This document shows, in pieces, positions 40,036-48,866 of a DNA stretch of 64,000 nucleotides. The notes below the pieces were generated by a model. That model was not told the origin of the DNA. It searched no databases and saw only the letters and a program-made list of their open reading frames with translations. The position numbers were made by a program, and so were the translations under genes. Source of the stretch: an uncultured Eubacteriales bacterium. Lineage in GTDB: Bacteria; Bacillota; Clostridia; Oscillospirales; Oscillospiraceae. Every line of letters begins with the position of its first letter. Within the stretch, counting starts at the first letter, position 1. The DNA lies in assembly GCA_900546295.1 (NCBI GenBank), contig URCK01000003.1, positions 3,539-67,538 of the forward strand, in the 5' to 3' direction.

Positions 40036-41385
40036 ATGGAGACCATCACGGTAAAAGAGCTGCTCGCGGCGACCGGCGGCGAGCTTTTGCAGGGCGATGC
40101 GGCGGCGAAGATCTTCGGTGTGAACACCGACAGCCGCACCGTCAAGGCGGGCGAGGTGTTCCTGCCACTTGCCGGCGAGCGCTTCGACGGGCATGATTAC
40201 ATCGAAAAGGCGCTCTCCGCGGGCGCGGAGGGCTGCCTCTGCGCCCGCGTGCCGGAAACGCTGCTGCCCGGAAAGTTTTACATCAAGGTGCCTGACACAC
40301 TGCTTGCGCTCAAGGATCTTGCCGCATGGTATCGCGCGCGGTTCACGATCTCCTTTGTGCAGGTGACGGGCAGCGTCGGCAAGACGACGACAAAGGAAAT
40401 GATCGCCTCGGTGCTGGGTGTGAAATTCAACACGCTCAAGACCGCCGCGAACTTCAACAATGAGATCGGCACGCCGCAGACGCTGCTGGGGCTTTCCTCC
40501 AAGCATCAGGCGGCGGTCATCGAAACGGGCATGGACCGCGCGGGGCAGATCCGGTATCTTGGCGAGATGGTGAAGCCCGACATCGCCGTTATCACGAACG
40601 TCGGCGACATGCACATTGAATATCTTGGCTCGCGCGAGAATATTCTGAAGGCCAAGTGCGAGATCTTCGAACACCTCAAAAAGGACGGTCTCGCCGTCTT
40701 AAACGGCGACGACGAGCTTTTGAACACCGTCTCTCTGCCGCAGAAAACGCTGCGCTGCGGCCTGTCCGCGCACTGCGATGTCCGCGTGAGCGAGGTCGAG
40801 GACCTCGGCATCGACGGCATCCGCTGCACCGTGACGACGGAAAAGGAGCGTTATGCGCTCGCGATCCCCGCGCCGGGGACGCACATGGTCTACTCCGCGG
40901 CGATGGCCGCGGCCATCGCCGAGTATCTTGGCGAAACGAAGGAAGAGATCGAGCGCGGCGTTGCATCCTACGAGCCGGCGGGTTCACGCATGCACGTTAT
41001 CGCGCTTTCTGAAAATCGCCGCCTGCTCGACGACTGCTACAACGCAGGGCCGCAGTCGATGGCGGCGTCGCTGCGCGTTCTGGCGGCGAGCAGCGGAAAA
41101 AAAGCCGCCGTCATCGGCGACATGGCCGAGCTTGGCGACCTCACCGAGCGCGCGCACCGCGAGATCGGCGAGCTCACGAAGGAACTGGGCATCGACACGG
41201 TGATCGCAATCGGCGCACGGGCAAAATACTTTACAGAAGGGAACGGCTCTGCACAGTGGTTTCAGAGCGTGGAGGAGGCAATGGGCGCCATCAAAGCGGC
41301 GTTCACGGCGGAGACGGCGATGCTCGTCAAGGCCTCGCACTCCATGCACTTTGAGACCATCGTGGAAGAGCTGACCAAGGCATGA
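40036..41385 (+). CDS. murF: UDP-MurNAc-tripeptide--D-Ala-D-Ala ligase
   Basis: Attaches D-Ala-D-Ala to the UDP-MurNAc-tripeptide, the last cytoplasmic step of the peptidoglycan monomer. The 449-residue Mur ligase has the P-loop VTGSVGKTTTKEMIA, FNNEIGTPQTLLGL (typical of MurF) and the C-terminal domain with DDCYNAGPQSM. Its start codon follows the ddl stop with no gap and its own stop overlaps the next gene (ABC-F) by four bases. Confidence 0.95.
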   Translation: METITVKELLAATGGELLQGDAAAKIFGVNTDSRTVKAGEVFLPLAGERFDGHDYIEKALSAGAEGCLCARVPETLLPGKFYIKVPDTLLALKDLAAWYRARFTISFVQVTGSVGKTTTKEMIASVLGVKFNTLKTAANFNNEIGTPQTLLGLSSKHQAAVIETGMDRAGQIRYLGEMVKPDIAVITNVGDMHIEYLGSRENILKAKCEIFEHLKKDGLAVLNGDDELLNTVSLPQKTLRCGLSAHCDVRVSEVEDLGIDGIRCTVTTEKERYALAIPAPGTHMVYSAAMAAAIAEYLGETKEEIERGVASYEPAGSRMHVIALSENRRLLDDCYNAGPQSMAASLRVLAASSGKKAAVIGDMAELGDLTERAHREIGELTKELGIDTVIAIGARAKYFTEGNGSAQWFQSVEEAMGAIKAAFTAETAMLVKASHSMHFETIVEELTKA

Positions 41386-43283
41386 TCGACATCAGCGTAT
41401 CGGGACTTGTGAAGTCCTTTGATCTCGAAAAGAAAATATTGGACGGCATCACCTTTCAGGTCGATACTGGCGAGCGCGTGGGCCTGCTCGGCAAAAACGG
41501 CGCGGGCAAGACGACGCTTTTCCGTATCCTGACGGGAGAGATCGACTACGACGCGGGCGAGGTGAGCATCGCCTCGGGCCGCAGGCTCGGCCTCATTTCG
41601 CAGATCCCCGTGTATCCCGAGGGCTACACGGTCGAGGATGTGCTCAAGAGCGCCTTTTCACGCATGCAGCGGATGGAGGACGAGATGAACGCCCTCTCCG
41701 AGAAAATGGCGAACGGCGACGAGAGCGAGGAGACGCTGCGCCGCTACGGCGAGCTTTCTGCAAAGTTCGAGGGCCTTGGCGGCTACGACACGGAAACGCC
41801 CATCAACAAGGTCGCAAACGGCCTTTCCATCCCGCCGGAGATGCGCGAGCGCCTGTTCGATACGCTCTCGGGCGGCGAAAAGACGCGCGTGAACCTCGGC
41901 CGCCTCATTTTGGAGGATACGGACATTCTGCTGCTCGACGAGCCGACGAACCACCTCGACCTGCACGCCATCGAATGGCTGGAGCAGTACCTTTCCACCT
42001 TCAAGGGCACGGTCGTCGCCATTTCGCATGACCGCTACTTTTTGGACCGCACCATCACCCGCGTCATCGAGGTGCTCGACGGCAAGGCGGAGTTCTACAG
42101 CGGCAACTACAGCTTCTATGCGGTGGAAAAGGAGCGGCGCTACCTTGAGCGGATGCGCCAATACGAAAAGGAACAGGCCAAGATCGCTCAGCTCGAAAAG
42201 AGCGCCGAACAGCTGCGCATGTTCGCCTTCAAGGGCATGGACAAGACCTACCGCCGCGCGCTGTCGATGGAAAAGCGCATCGAGCGCATGCGCACGACGG
42301 ACAAGCCCACGAAGGAGAGGGCGCTGAATGTACAGTTCAAGTCGCAGGAATTCTACGGCGACGAGGTGTTCGCGCTCAAAAAACTCAAAAAGAGCTTTGA
42401 CGGGCGTGTGCTCTTCCACGATGTCGATTTGCAGGCGCGCGGCGGCGAGCGCATCGCGCTCATCGGCGACAACGGCACGGGCAAGTCGACGCTTATCAAG
42501 ATGCTCATGGAAGAGGAGTATCCCGACGAGGGCAAGATCAAGTTCGGCCCCTCGGTCAAAACGGCGTACCTGCCGCAGATCGTCACCTTCGATGTGCCGG
42601 AGCGGAATCTGGTCGACACGATGCTCTACTCCAAGCGCAACATCACGCCGCAGACGGCGCGCGACCGGTTGGCGGCGTTCCACTTTACGGGCGAAGACGT
42701 TTTTAAGAGCGTGAGTGTGCTCTCCGGCGGCGAGCTGAGCCGATTGAAACTCTGCATCTTGATGGACGAAGAAGTGAACCTTCTCATCCTTGACGAGCCG
42801 ACGAACCACCTCGATATCGCGTCGCGCGAGTGGATCGAGGAGGCGGTGGAGAGCTACGACGGGACGCTTCTCTTCGTCAGCCACGACCGTTATTTCATTA
42901 ACCGCTTTGCAACGCGCGTGTGGGAGCTTGAAAACGGCGTCATCACGGACTATCCGATGGGCTTTGCGCGCTACCGGCAGGTCAAGGCGCTGGAGGCACA
43001 GAACAAGATCGACCATGCACCAAAGACTGTAAAGGAAAAAACCATTACAGAAAAACCGAAGCCGAATCGCTCCGCGCAGCAGGCGCGGCGTCAGCTTACC
43101 ATCTGCGAAAAGGAAATTTCGGCGCAGGAGGCGGCCATCGCGCAGATCGAGCAGCGGCTCGAGGAGGCCGGCGGCGACTATGAGCGCTACAGCGAAATTT
43201 ACAAGGAGAAGGAAGCCGCCGAGGAGACGCTCGGCGCGCTGATGGAAAAGTGGGAAACGCTCGCTGAGCAGGCGGGCGAATGA
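41382..43283 (+). CDS. ABC-F family ATPase
   Basis: A 633-residue soluble protein with two ATP-binding cassettes and no membrane helices. First Walker A: GKNGAGKTT, signature LSGGEKTRV, Walker B LLLDEPTNHLD; second: GDNGTGKST, LSGGELSRL, LILDEPTNHLD. The linker of about 80 residues between cassettes is present, and the last 100 residues form a charged coiled coil, as in Uup. ABC-F proteins act on the ribosome, as translation factors or antibiotic protection. Its ATGA overlap with murF is unusual. Whether it gives resistance cannot be said. Confidence 0.93.
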   Translation: MIDISVSGLVKSFDLEKKILDGITFQVDTGERVGLLGKNGAGKTTLFRILTGEIDYDAGEVSIASGRRLGLISQIPVYPEGYTVEDVLKSAFSRMQRMEDEMNALSEKMANGDESEETLRRYGELSAKFEGLGGYDTETPINKVANGLSIPPEMRERLFDTLSGGEKTRVNLGRLILEDTDILLLDEPTNHLDLHAIEWLEQYLSTFKGTVVAISHDRYFLDRTITRVIEVLDGKAEFYSGNYSFYAVEKERRYLERMRQYEKEQAKIAQLEKSAEQLRMFAFKGMDKTYRRALSMEKRIERMRTTDKPTKERALNVQFKSQEFYGDEVFALKKLKKSFDGRVLFHDVDLQARGGERIALIGDNGTGKSTLIKMLMEEEYPDEGKIKFGPSVKTAYLPQIVTFDVPERNLVDTMLYSKRNITPQTARDRLAAFHFTGEDVFKSVSVLSGGELSRLKLCILMDEEVNLLILDEPTNHLDIASREWIEEAVESYDGTLLFVSHDRYFINRFATRVWELENGVITDYPMGFARYRQVKALEAQNKIDHAPKTVKEKTITEKPKPNRSAQQARRQLTICEKEISAQEAAIAQIEQRLEEAGGDYERYSEIYKEKEAAEETLGALMEKWETLAEQAGE

Positions 43284-43293
43284 GGAACATACC

Positions 43294-44052
43294 ATGAAGA
43301 GACAGAAAAGACTGTGGACGGCGGCAGCGGTCTGCGCCGTGCTCGGCGCGACTTGCCGGGCCGTGCCCGGCATCCGCTTCGCGGGACTGCTTTTTTGGTG
43401 CGTGACCGTGCTTTTGATCGTCTTTGCGATGCTCGAGCAGTATAAGGAGCATGCGTGGGCGAAGTGGGGAAAGCGTGTCCTGCTCGCGCTGGTGTGCGTC
43501 GGACTCGCTGCGTTCGTATGGCTTGAGGCGCTCGTCATCCGCGATGCGCACACCGACCCGGAGGCGGAAAATGCGCAGTGCGTCGTCATCCTCGGCGCGG
43601 GTGTGAACGGGACGACACCGTCGCTGATGCTCTCGTCGAGATTGCGCGCGGCGCTCGATTTCGTTGCCGACAAGCCGGATCTTCCCATCATCTGCTCGGG
43701 CGGTCAGGGGCCGGGAGAGGACATCTCCGAGGCCGACTGCATGGCCGACTGGCTCATCGCCCATGGTGTGGACGAAAGCCGCATCTACCGCGAGGACAAG
43801 TCCACCAGCACGCGGGAGAATTTCGACTTCAGCTATGCGGTCATGGCGGAAAACGGTATCGACACAACGGGGACCTTCGCCTTTGTCACAAACGATTACC
43901 ATATTTACCGGGCGGGGCGCATCGCCGGGACGGATGCTGCCTGCGGCGTAGCGGCGACGCTGCCGCGCAGCGCGCATTACGATGCTTTGCAGCTCAACTA
44001 CTATGTGCGGGAGGCCTTTGCCACCGGATGGCTCCTGCTGAGAGGAAAGTGA
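43294..44052 (+). CDS. YdcF/SanA-family membrane protein (DUF218)
   Basis: A 252-residue protein with three hydrophobic helices at the N-terminus and a DUF218 domain (about residues 90-245) with VVILGAGVNGTTPS, ICSGGQGPGED and the conserved STSTRENFDFS. Relatives are linked to cell-wall or membrane integrity (SanA, ElyC), but the reaction is unknown. It lies ten bases after the ABC-F gene and two before the flavodoxin gene, so it is in the same operon. Confidence 0.9.
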   Translation: MKRQKRLWTAAAVCAVLGATCRAVPGIRFAGLLFWCVTVLLIVFAMLEQYKEHAWAKWGKRVLLALVCVGLAAFVWLEALVIRDAHTDPEAENAQCVVILGAGVNGTTPSLMLSSRLRAALDFVADKPDLPIICSGGQGPGEDISEADCMADWLIAHGVDESRIYREDKSTSTRENFDFSYAVMAENGIDTTGTFAFVTNDYHIYRAGRIAGTDAACGVAATLPRSAHYDALQLNYYVREAFATGWLLLRGK

Positions 44053-44054
44053 GT

Positions 44055-44552
44055 ATGAACGATAATATTTTATGCCTTTACTATTCCCGCACGGGAAACA
44101 CGAAAAAAGCCATGGAGGAGATCGCCGAAGCGCTGGGATGCGAGTGCCTTGAAATTCACGACAAGGTCGAGCGCAGCGGTACGCTGGGCTATCTTCGCTG
44201 CTGCTTTGATGCGATGCACAAGCGCACGAGCGCCGTTTCGCGCCCTAAGTGCAAAAAGCCGCTTTCGGATTACAGGCTCGTCATTCTGGGAACGCCCGTG
44301 TGGGCGGGCCGCTGCTCGAGCGTGATCCGCGGCTTTTTGAAGCGCCGCGGCTATGAGATCCAGAACGCGGCCTACGTCATCACGCACAAGAGCGAGCAGG
44401 ACTATAAGGACGTCTTCCGCCAGATGGACCTCTATTTGCAGACGCCGCACGTGGCGGAGGTCTCGCTCTGCCCCGAGTCGGCGGGCTACTACTTCTGGCG
44501 CGACCAGTTCATCAAGAACTGCACGGACTTCATGGCGGAGGATAAGAACTGA
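44055..44552 (+). CDS. Flavodoxin-family protein
   Basis: A 165-residue FMN-binding electron carrier. The FMN phosphate loop is YYSRTGNTKKAM near the N-terminus, and the second loop is LGTPVWAGRCSSVIRGFL. ATG 44055 follows the preceding gene by two bases; its stop overlaps the prfA start by one base. Redox partners are unknown, and the placement with wall and translation genes gives no clear hint. Confidence 0.9.
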   Translation: MNDNILCLYYSRTGNTKKAMEEIAEALGCECLEIHDKVERSGTLGYLRCCFDAMHKRTSAVSRPKCKKPLSDYRLVILGTPVWAGRCSSVIRGFLKRRGYEIQNAAYVITHKSEQDYKDVFRQMDLYLQTPHVAEVSLCPESAGYYFWRDQFIKNCTDFMAEDKN

Positions 44553-45622
44553 TGTGGGAGAAGCTGAAACAGCTTGCGCGCCGCTACGACGAGGTCGGGG
44601 AGCTGCTGGAAGTCCCTGAGATCTACGCAGACCCCAAAAAGCTGCGCGCGCTCACGCGCGAGCAGAAGGAGCTTGAGGGTGTGGTCACGGCCTATCGCGC
44701 GTACCTTAAGTGCGAGGATGACATCGCACAGGCGCTGGAGCTTGTATCCGACCCCGAGCTCAAGGACATGGCGCAGGAGGAATTGAACACTGCCAAGGCG
44801 GAAAAGGAACGGCTCTTTGAAGAGCTGCGCATCCTGCTGCTGCCGCGCGACCCGAACGACGACAAGAACGTCATCGTTGAAATTCGCGGCGGCGTGGGTG
44901 GAGAGGAGAGTGCGCTTTTTGCCGCCGACCTCTACCGGATGTATGCGATGTACGCGGAAAAGCGCGGCTATCGCGTGGAGCTTTTGAACTACAACGACAC
45001 GGAGCTGGGCGGTGTAAAGGAAGCTGACTTTATCGTCAGCGGTGACGGGGCGTACTCAAGGTTCAAGTTTGAATCCGGCGTGCACCGCGTCCAGCGCGTG
45101 CCGGAAACCGAGTCCGGCGGGCGCGTGCACACCTCGACTGCGACGGTCGCCGTGCTGCCGGAGATGGAGGAGGTCGATGTTGACCTTCGTCCTGAGGACA
45201 TCGAAATGCAGGTCTATCGCGCGTCCGGCGCGGGCGGCCAGCACGTCAACAAGACGAGCTCCGCCGTGCGCCTCATCCATAAGCCGACGGGCATCGTCGT
45301 TTCCTGTCAGGAAGAGCGCTCCCAGCTCCAGAACCGCGCGAAGTGCATGGCGATGCTCGCAAGCAAGCTCTATGAGGCCGAGCGCGAGCGCGTGGAGGGT
45401 GCGATCACGAGCGAGCGCCGCGCGCAGGTCGGCAGCGGCATGCGCAACGAGCGCATCCGCACCTACAACTTCCCGCAGAACCGCGTGACCGACCACCGGC
45501 TGACGGGCGAAAATAAGAATTTCAACATCAGCGCCGTGATGAACGGCGACCTTGACCCCATCATCGACGCGCTGACGATGCAGGAGCAGGCGGAAAAGCT
45601 GCGCGAGAGCAGCGAAGCTTAA
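44552..45622 (+). CDS. prfA: Peptide chain release factor 1
   Basis: Recognises UAA and UAG stop codons and releases the finished protein. The 356-residue product has the GGQ loop SGAGGQHVNKTSSAVR, the RF1 decoding-domain region VPETESGGRVHTSTATV with its P-x-T tripeptide and the N-terminal coiled-coil domain. In many Firmicutes prmC, the methyltransferase that modifies the GGQ glutamine, lies next; here the next gene is the tsaC-coaE fusion, so prmC must be elsewhere. Confidence 0.96.
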   Translation: MWEKLKQLARRYDEVGELLEVPEIYADPKKLRALTREQKELEGVVTAYRAYLKCEDDIAQALELVSDPELKDMAQEELNTAKAEKERLFEELRILLLPRDPNDDKNVIVEIRGGVGGEESALFAADLYRMYAMYAEKRGYRVELLNYNDTELGGVKEADFIVSGDGAYSRFKFESGVHRVQRVPETESGGRVHTSTATVAVLPEMEEVDVDLRPEDIEMQVYRASGAGGQHVNKTSSAVRLIHKPTGIVVSCQEERSQLQNRAKCMAMLASKLYEAERERVEGAITSERRAQVGSGMRNERIRTYNFPQNRVTDHRLTGENKNFNISAVMNGDLDPIIDALTMQEQAEKLRESSEA

Positions 45623-45638
45623 GAAAGAAGAGAGAGCA

Positions 45639-47291
45639 TTGGAGACAAAATGGTTTACCCTCCGCACGGTGGAGGATAAAGAGAGCATCGCGCAGGCGGC
45701 GGATATCCTGCGCCGCGGGGGGCTTCTGGCCATCCCGACGGAGACGGTGTACGGCCTCGGCGCGAATGGACTTGATGAAAATGCCGTGCTGCATATTTTC
45801 GAAGCCAAGGGCCGCCCGCAGGATAATCCCCTCATCCTGCACATTCCCGACGCAAGCTGGCTCACGCGCTACTGCGAGGACGTGCCGGAGGCGGCCTACC
45901 GGCTCGCAGGGCGCTTCTGGCCCGGCCCGCTGACGATGATCCTGAAGAAAAAGCCCTGCGTGCCGCTGCGCACGACGGGCGGGCTCGAGACGGTCGGTAT
46001 GCGTTGCCCCGACCATGCGGTGACGCGCGCCATCATCGAAAAGGCGGGCGTGCCCGTCGCCGCGCCGAGCGCCAACACCTCCGGCCGCCCGAGCTGCACG
46101 ACGGCGGAGCATGTGCGCGAGGATATGTGGGGGAAGATCGACGGCATCGTGGACGGCGGCGCCTGTGAGGTGGGCGTCGAGTCGACCATCATCGACCTCA
46201 CGGTCACGCCGCCGCAGCTGCTGCGCCCGGGCGGACTGCCGCTGGAGAGCCTTATTGACGCGCTGGGCGAGGTGACGGTCGACAAGGCCGTGACGCAGAA
46301 GATGGGGGAGGGCGAAAAGCCGCGCGCCCCCGGCATGAAATACCGCCACTACGCGCCAAAGGCCCCCGTCACGGTCGTCACCGGCGGGGCGAAGGCGAGC
46401 GCGCGCTATCTTCTGACCCACGCATCGGAGGACGCGGGCGTGATCTGTTTTGATGAGTTCGTGCCGCTCTTTGCAGGGCACATCGTCCACCCCCTCGGCG
46501 CGAGCGGCGATAAGCGCGCGCAGGCGCAGCACGTCTTCGACGCGCTGCGGACGTTCGACGAGACGAATGTCGGCGAAATATGGGCGCAGTGTCCGGACAG
46601 TAAAGGGCTTGGCCTTGCCATCGGAAACCGGCTCAAAAAGGCCGCGGGCTTCCACACGGAGGCGGCCGATGACGGGAAAACGGTCATCGGCATCACCGGC
46701 TGCACGGGCGCGGGGAAGACGAGCCTGCTCCACGCGCTTGAGTGGGAGGGCGCCTGCATCCTCGACTGCGACAGGATCTACCATGAAATGCTCGAGAGCG
46801 ATGAAAGTCTGCGCAAAGCGCTGCGCGAAGCCTTCGGCGGCGCGATCTTCCGCGCGGACGGCACGGTGGATGTGCACGCGATGGGGCTTGTCGTCTTCCA
46901 TGACAAGGAAAAGCTCGCGGCGCTGGACGCCATCGTCCGCGCGCATGTCCCACGCGAGTGCGCCCAGCGCATGGCGGCGAGCGATAAAAAGCTCATCGGG
47001 CTTGACGCCATCAAGCTCATCGAGTGCGGCCTTGGCGCGATCTGCGATGTGACCGTTGCCGTTACCGCGCCCGAAGAGGTGCGCGTCAGGCGCATCATGG
47101 CGCGCGACGGCATCACGGAGGACTATGCAAGGTCGCGCGTTGCCGCGCAGCAGAGCGCAGAGTACTTCCGCGCGCGCTGCGGACATGAATTTGTGAACGA
47201 TCTGCCTACGGCCGAAGAAGCGGCCGCCGCGGCAGAGGACTTTATCCATACGATCATCAAAAAATTCAAGGAGGAAACGAAACATGAGTGA
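45639..47291 (+). CDS. tsaC-coaE: Fusion of threonylcarbamoyl-AMP synthase and dephospho-CoA kinase
   Basis: A 550-residue protein joining two enzymes. Residues about 12-200 are the YrdC/TsaC domain (IPTETVYGLGANG, KGRPQDNPLILH, APSANTSGRPS), which makes threonylcarbamoyl-AMP for tRNA t6A. Residues about 235-345 are the Sua5-type C-terminal domain. Residues about 348-550 are a CoaE-like kinase: P-loop GCTGAGKTS (354-362), DCDRIYHEML and the lid region with VRRIMARDG, which would phosphorylate dephospho-CoA. The start is TTG 45639; no in-frame ATG fits. Its stop lies inside the next gene (8-base overlap). Both halves look intact. Confidence 0.88.
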   Translation: METKWFTLRTVEDKESIAQAADILRRGGLLAIPTETVYGLGANGLDENAVLHIFEAKGRPQDNPLILHIPDASWLTRYCEDVPEAAYRLAGRFWPGPLTMILKKKPCVPLRTTGGLETVGMRCPDHAVTRAIIEKAGVPVAAPSANTSGRPSCTTAEHVREDMWGKIDGIVDGGACEVGVESTIIDLTVTPPQLLRPGGLPLESLIDALGEVTVDKAVTQKMGEGEKPRAPGMKYRHYAPKAPVTVVTGGAKASARYLLTHASEDAGVICFDEFVPLFAGHIVHPLGASGDKRAQAQHVFDALRTFDETNVGEIWAQCPDSKGLGLAIGNRLKKAAGFHTEAADDGKTVIGITGCTGAGKTSLLHALEWEGACILDCDRIYHEMLESDESLRKALREAFGGAIFRADGTVDVHAMGLVVFHDKEKLAALDAIVRAHVPRECAQRMAASDKKLIGLDAIKLIECGLGAICDVTVAVTAPEEVRVRRIMARDGITEDYARSRVAAQQSAEYFRARCGHEFVNDLPTAEEAAAAAEDFIHTIIKKFKEETKHE

Positions 47292-48678
47292 GAAGAACAA
47301 GCTGGCGGAAAAACTCCTCTACGCGCCCAAGAACGGCTATGACCGTCTGAGCGCGGAGGACGAGAAGGCGATGAATGCCTACTGCGAGGATTACAAGGAC
47401 TTCCTCAACCACGGCAAGACCGAGCGCCTTTGCGTGGAGTACTGCGTCGAGCTGGCAGAGAAGAGAGGCTTCAAGGCCTACGAGGCGGGCATGAAGCTTG
47501 CCGCCGGCGACAAGGTCTACTTCAACAACCGCGGCAAGGGCATCATGCTCGCCGTCATCGGCAGCGAGGACTTGAGCCACGGCGCGAACATCGGCGCGGC
47601 GCATACCGACGCCCCGCGCCTCGACGTGAAGCCCCGCCCGCTCTATGAAGAGAGCGAGATGGCCTACCTCAAGACCCATCACTACGGCGGCATCCGCAAG
47701 TATCAGTGGGTGACCATCCCCCTCGAGCTGCACGGCGTTGTTGTGCTGGGCGACGGTACGAGCGTTGCCGTGCACATCGGCGGCGAGGAAGGCGACCCGC
47801 AGTTCATCATCAACGACCTTCTCCCGCACCTCGGCCGCGAGCAGGGCAAAAAGCCCCTTAACGAGGCCATCCCGAGCGAGAGCCTGAACGTGCTGCTCGG
47901 CGGCCGTCCCATCGCGGATGAGGACTGCTCCGACCGCTTCAAGCTGGGCGTTCTGCAGTACCTCAACGAGAAGTACGGCATCACGGAGGAGGACTTCATC
48001 TCCGCCGAGCTCGAGGTCGTGCCCGCCGGCAAGGCGCGCGACATCGGCTTTGACCGCAGCTTCATCGCTTCCTACGGCCACGACGACCGCGTCTGCGCCT
48101 ATGCTGAGCTTGCGGGCATTTTTGATGCCGTTTCTCCCAAGAAGACCGCCGTCTGCATCTTTGCCGATAAGGAAGAGATCGGCTCGGAGGGCGTTTCCGG
48201 TATGCTCTCGCAGGCCTTTGAATGGTTCATGGGCGATATGTGCCGCACGCAGGGCGTGGAGCTGGCCGACTGCTTTGCCCACTCCTTCTGCCTGAGCGCG
48301 GACGTGACGGCGGCCTACGACCCGAACTTTGCCGATGTTTACGATAAGCGCAACTCCTCGTTCTGCAACTACGGCGTGTCGCTGTGCAAGTACACCGGCT
48401 CCGGCGGCAAGGGCGGCGCGAGCGACGCCAGCGCCGAGGTTGTCGGCAAGGTGCGCAAGCTCATGAACGATAACGGCGTGTTCTGGCAGATGGCCGAGCT
48501 CGGCAAGACCGACGCCGGCGGCGGCGGCACGGTTGCCAAGTTCATGGCCCAGCGCAACATCGACACGCTCGATGCAGGCGTTCCGGTGCTGTCGATGCAC
48601 GCACCGTATGAAACGGTCGCAAAGCTTGACTGCTACATGACCTACAAGTGCATGAAGACCATCTTCGAGCAGGCGTAA
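47284..48678 (+). CDS. M18-family metallo-aminopeptidase
   Basis: Cytoplasmic zinc aminopeptidase that trims N-terminal residues from peptides. The 464-residue protein has the metal-ligand segments AAHTDAPRLDVK (His, Asp), DKEEIGSEGVSG (Glu-Glu) and the C-terminal LSMHAPYE with its histidine. Sequence length and spacing match the bacterial M18 group. It starts within the last eight bases of the tsaC-coaE gene (ATGAGTGA) and ends at a strong terminator. Confidence 0.93.
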   Translation: MSEKNKLAEKLLYAPKNGYDRLSAEDEKAMNAYCEDYKDFLNHGKTERLCVEYCVELAEKRGFKAYEAGMKLAAGDKVYFNNRGKGIMLAVIGSEDLSHGANIGAAHTDAPRLDVKPRPLYEESEMAYLKTHHYGGIRKYQWVTIPLELHGVVVLGDGTSVAVHIGGEEGDPQFIINDLLPHLGREQGKKPLNEAIPSESLNVLLGGRPIADEDCSDRFKLGVLQYLNEKYGITEEDFISAELEVVPAGKARDIGFDRSFIASYGHDDRVCAYAELAGIFDAVSPKKTAVCIFADKEEIGSEGVSGMLSQAFEWFMGDMCRTQGVELADCFAHSFCLSADVTAAYDPNFADVYDKRNSSFCNYGVSLCKYTGSGGKGGASDASAEVVGKVRKLMNDNGVFWQMAELGKTDAGGGGTVAKFMAQRNIDTLDAGVPVLSMHAPYETVAKLDCYMTYKCMKTIFEQA

Positions 48679-48697
48679 GGGACGATCTGAAAAATCA

Positions 48698-48738
48698 GCA
48701 GAGGATTCTCTCACCTCGAGAGAGTCCTCTGCTTTTTT
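48698..48738 (+). terminator. Terminator of the prfA-to-M18 operon
   Basis: A 15-base stem with one mismatch, starting GCAGAGGATTCTCTC at 48698 and closing at 48732, followed by TTTTTT. Confidence 0.9.
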
Positions 48739-48866
48739 CGTTTGCAAACTGAGTACCATTATCAACAAGGTGCAAATTTCCTGCAATTCTGCTTGCATAA
48801 GCGAGGGGAGCGTGATAAGCTATCCTACAATGATTTTTTAAGAAGGATCGGAAAGGGAAGAGAGTC

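Noticed and set aside
41658..43691. 677-codon minus-strand ORF
   Set aside because: Antisense shadow of the ABC-F gene and the start of the ydcF-like gene, with no protein-family features.
45561..47300. 579-codon minus-strand ORF opposite tsaC-coaE
   Set aside because: The plus strand encodes clear YrdC, Sua5 and CoaE motifs; the antisense frame has none.
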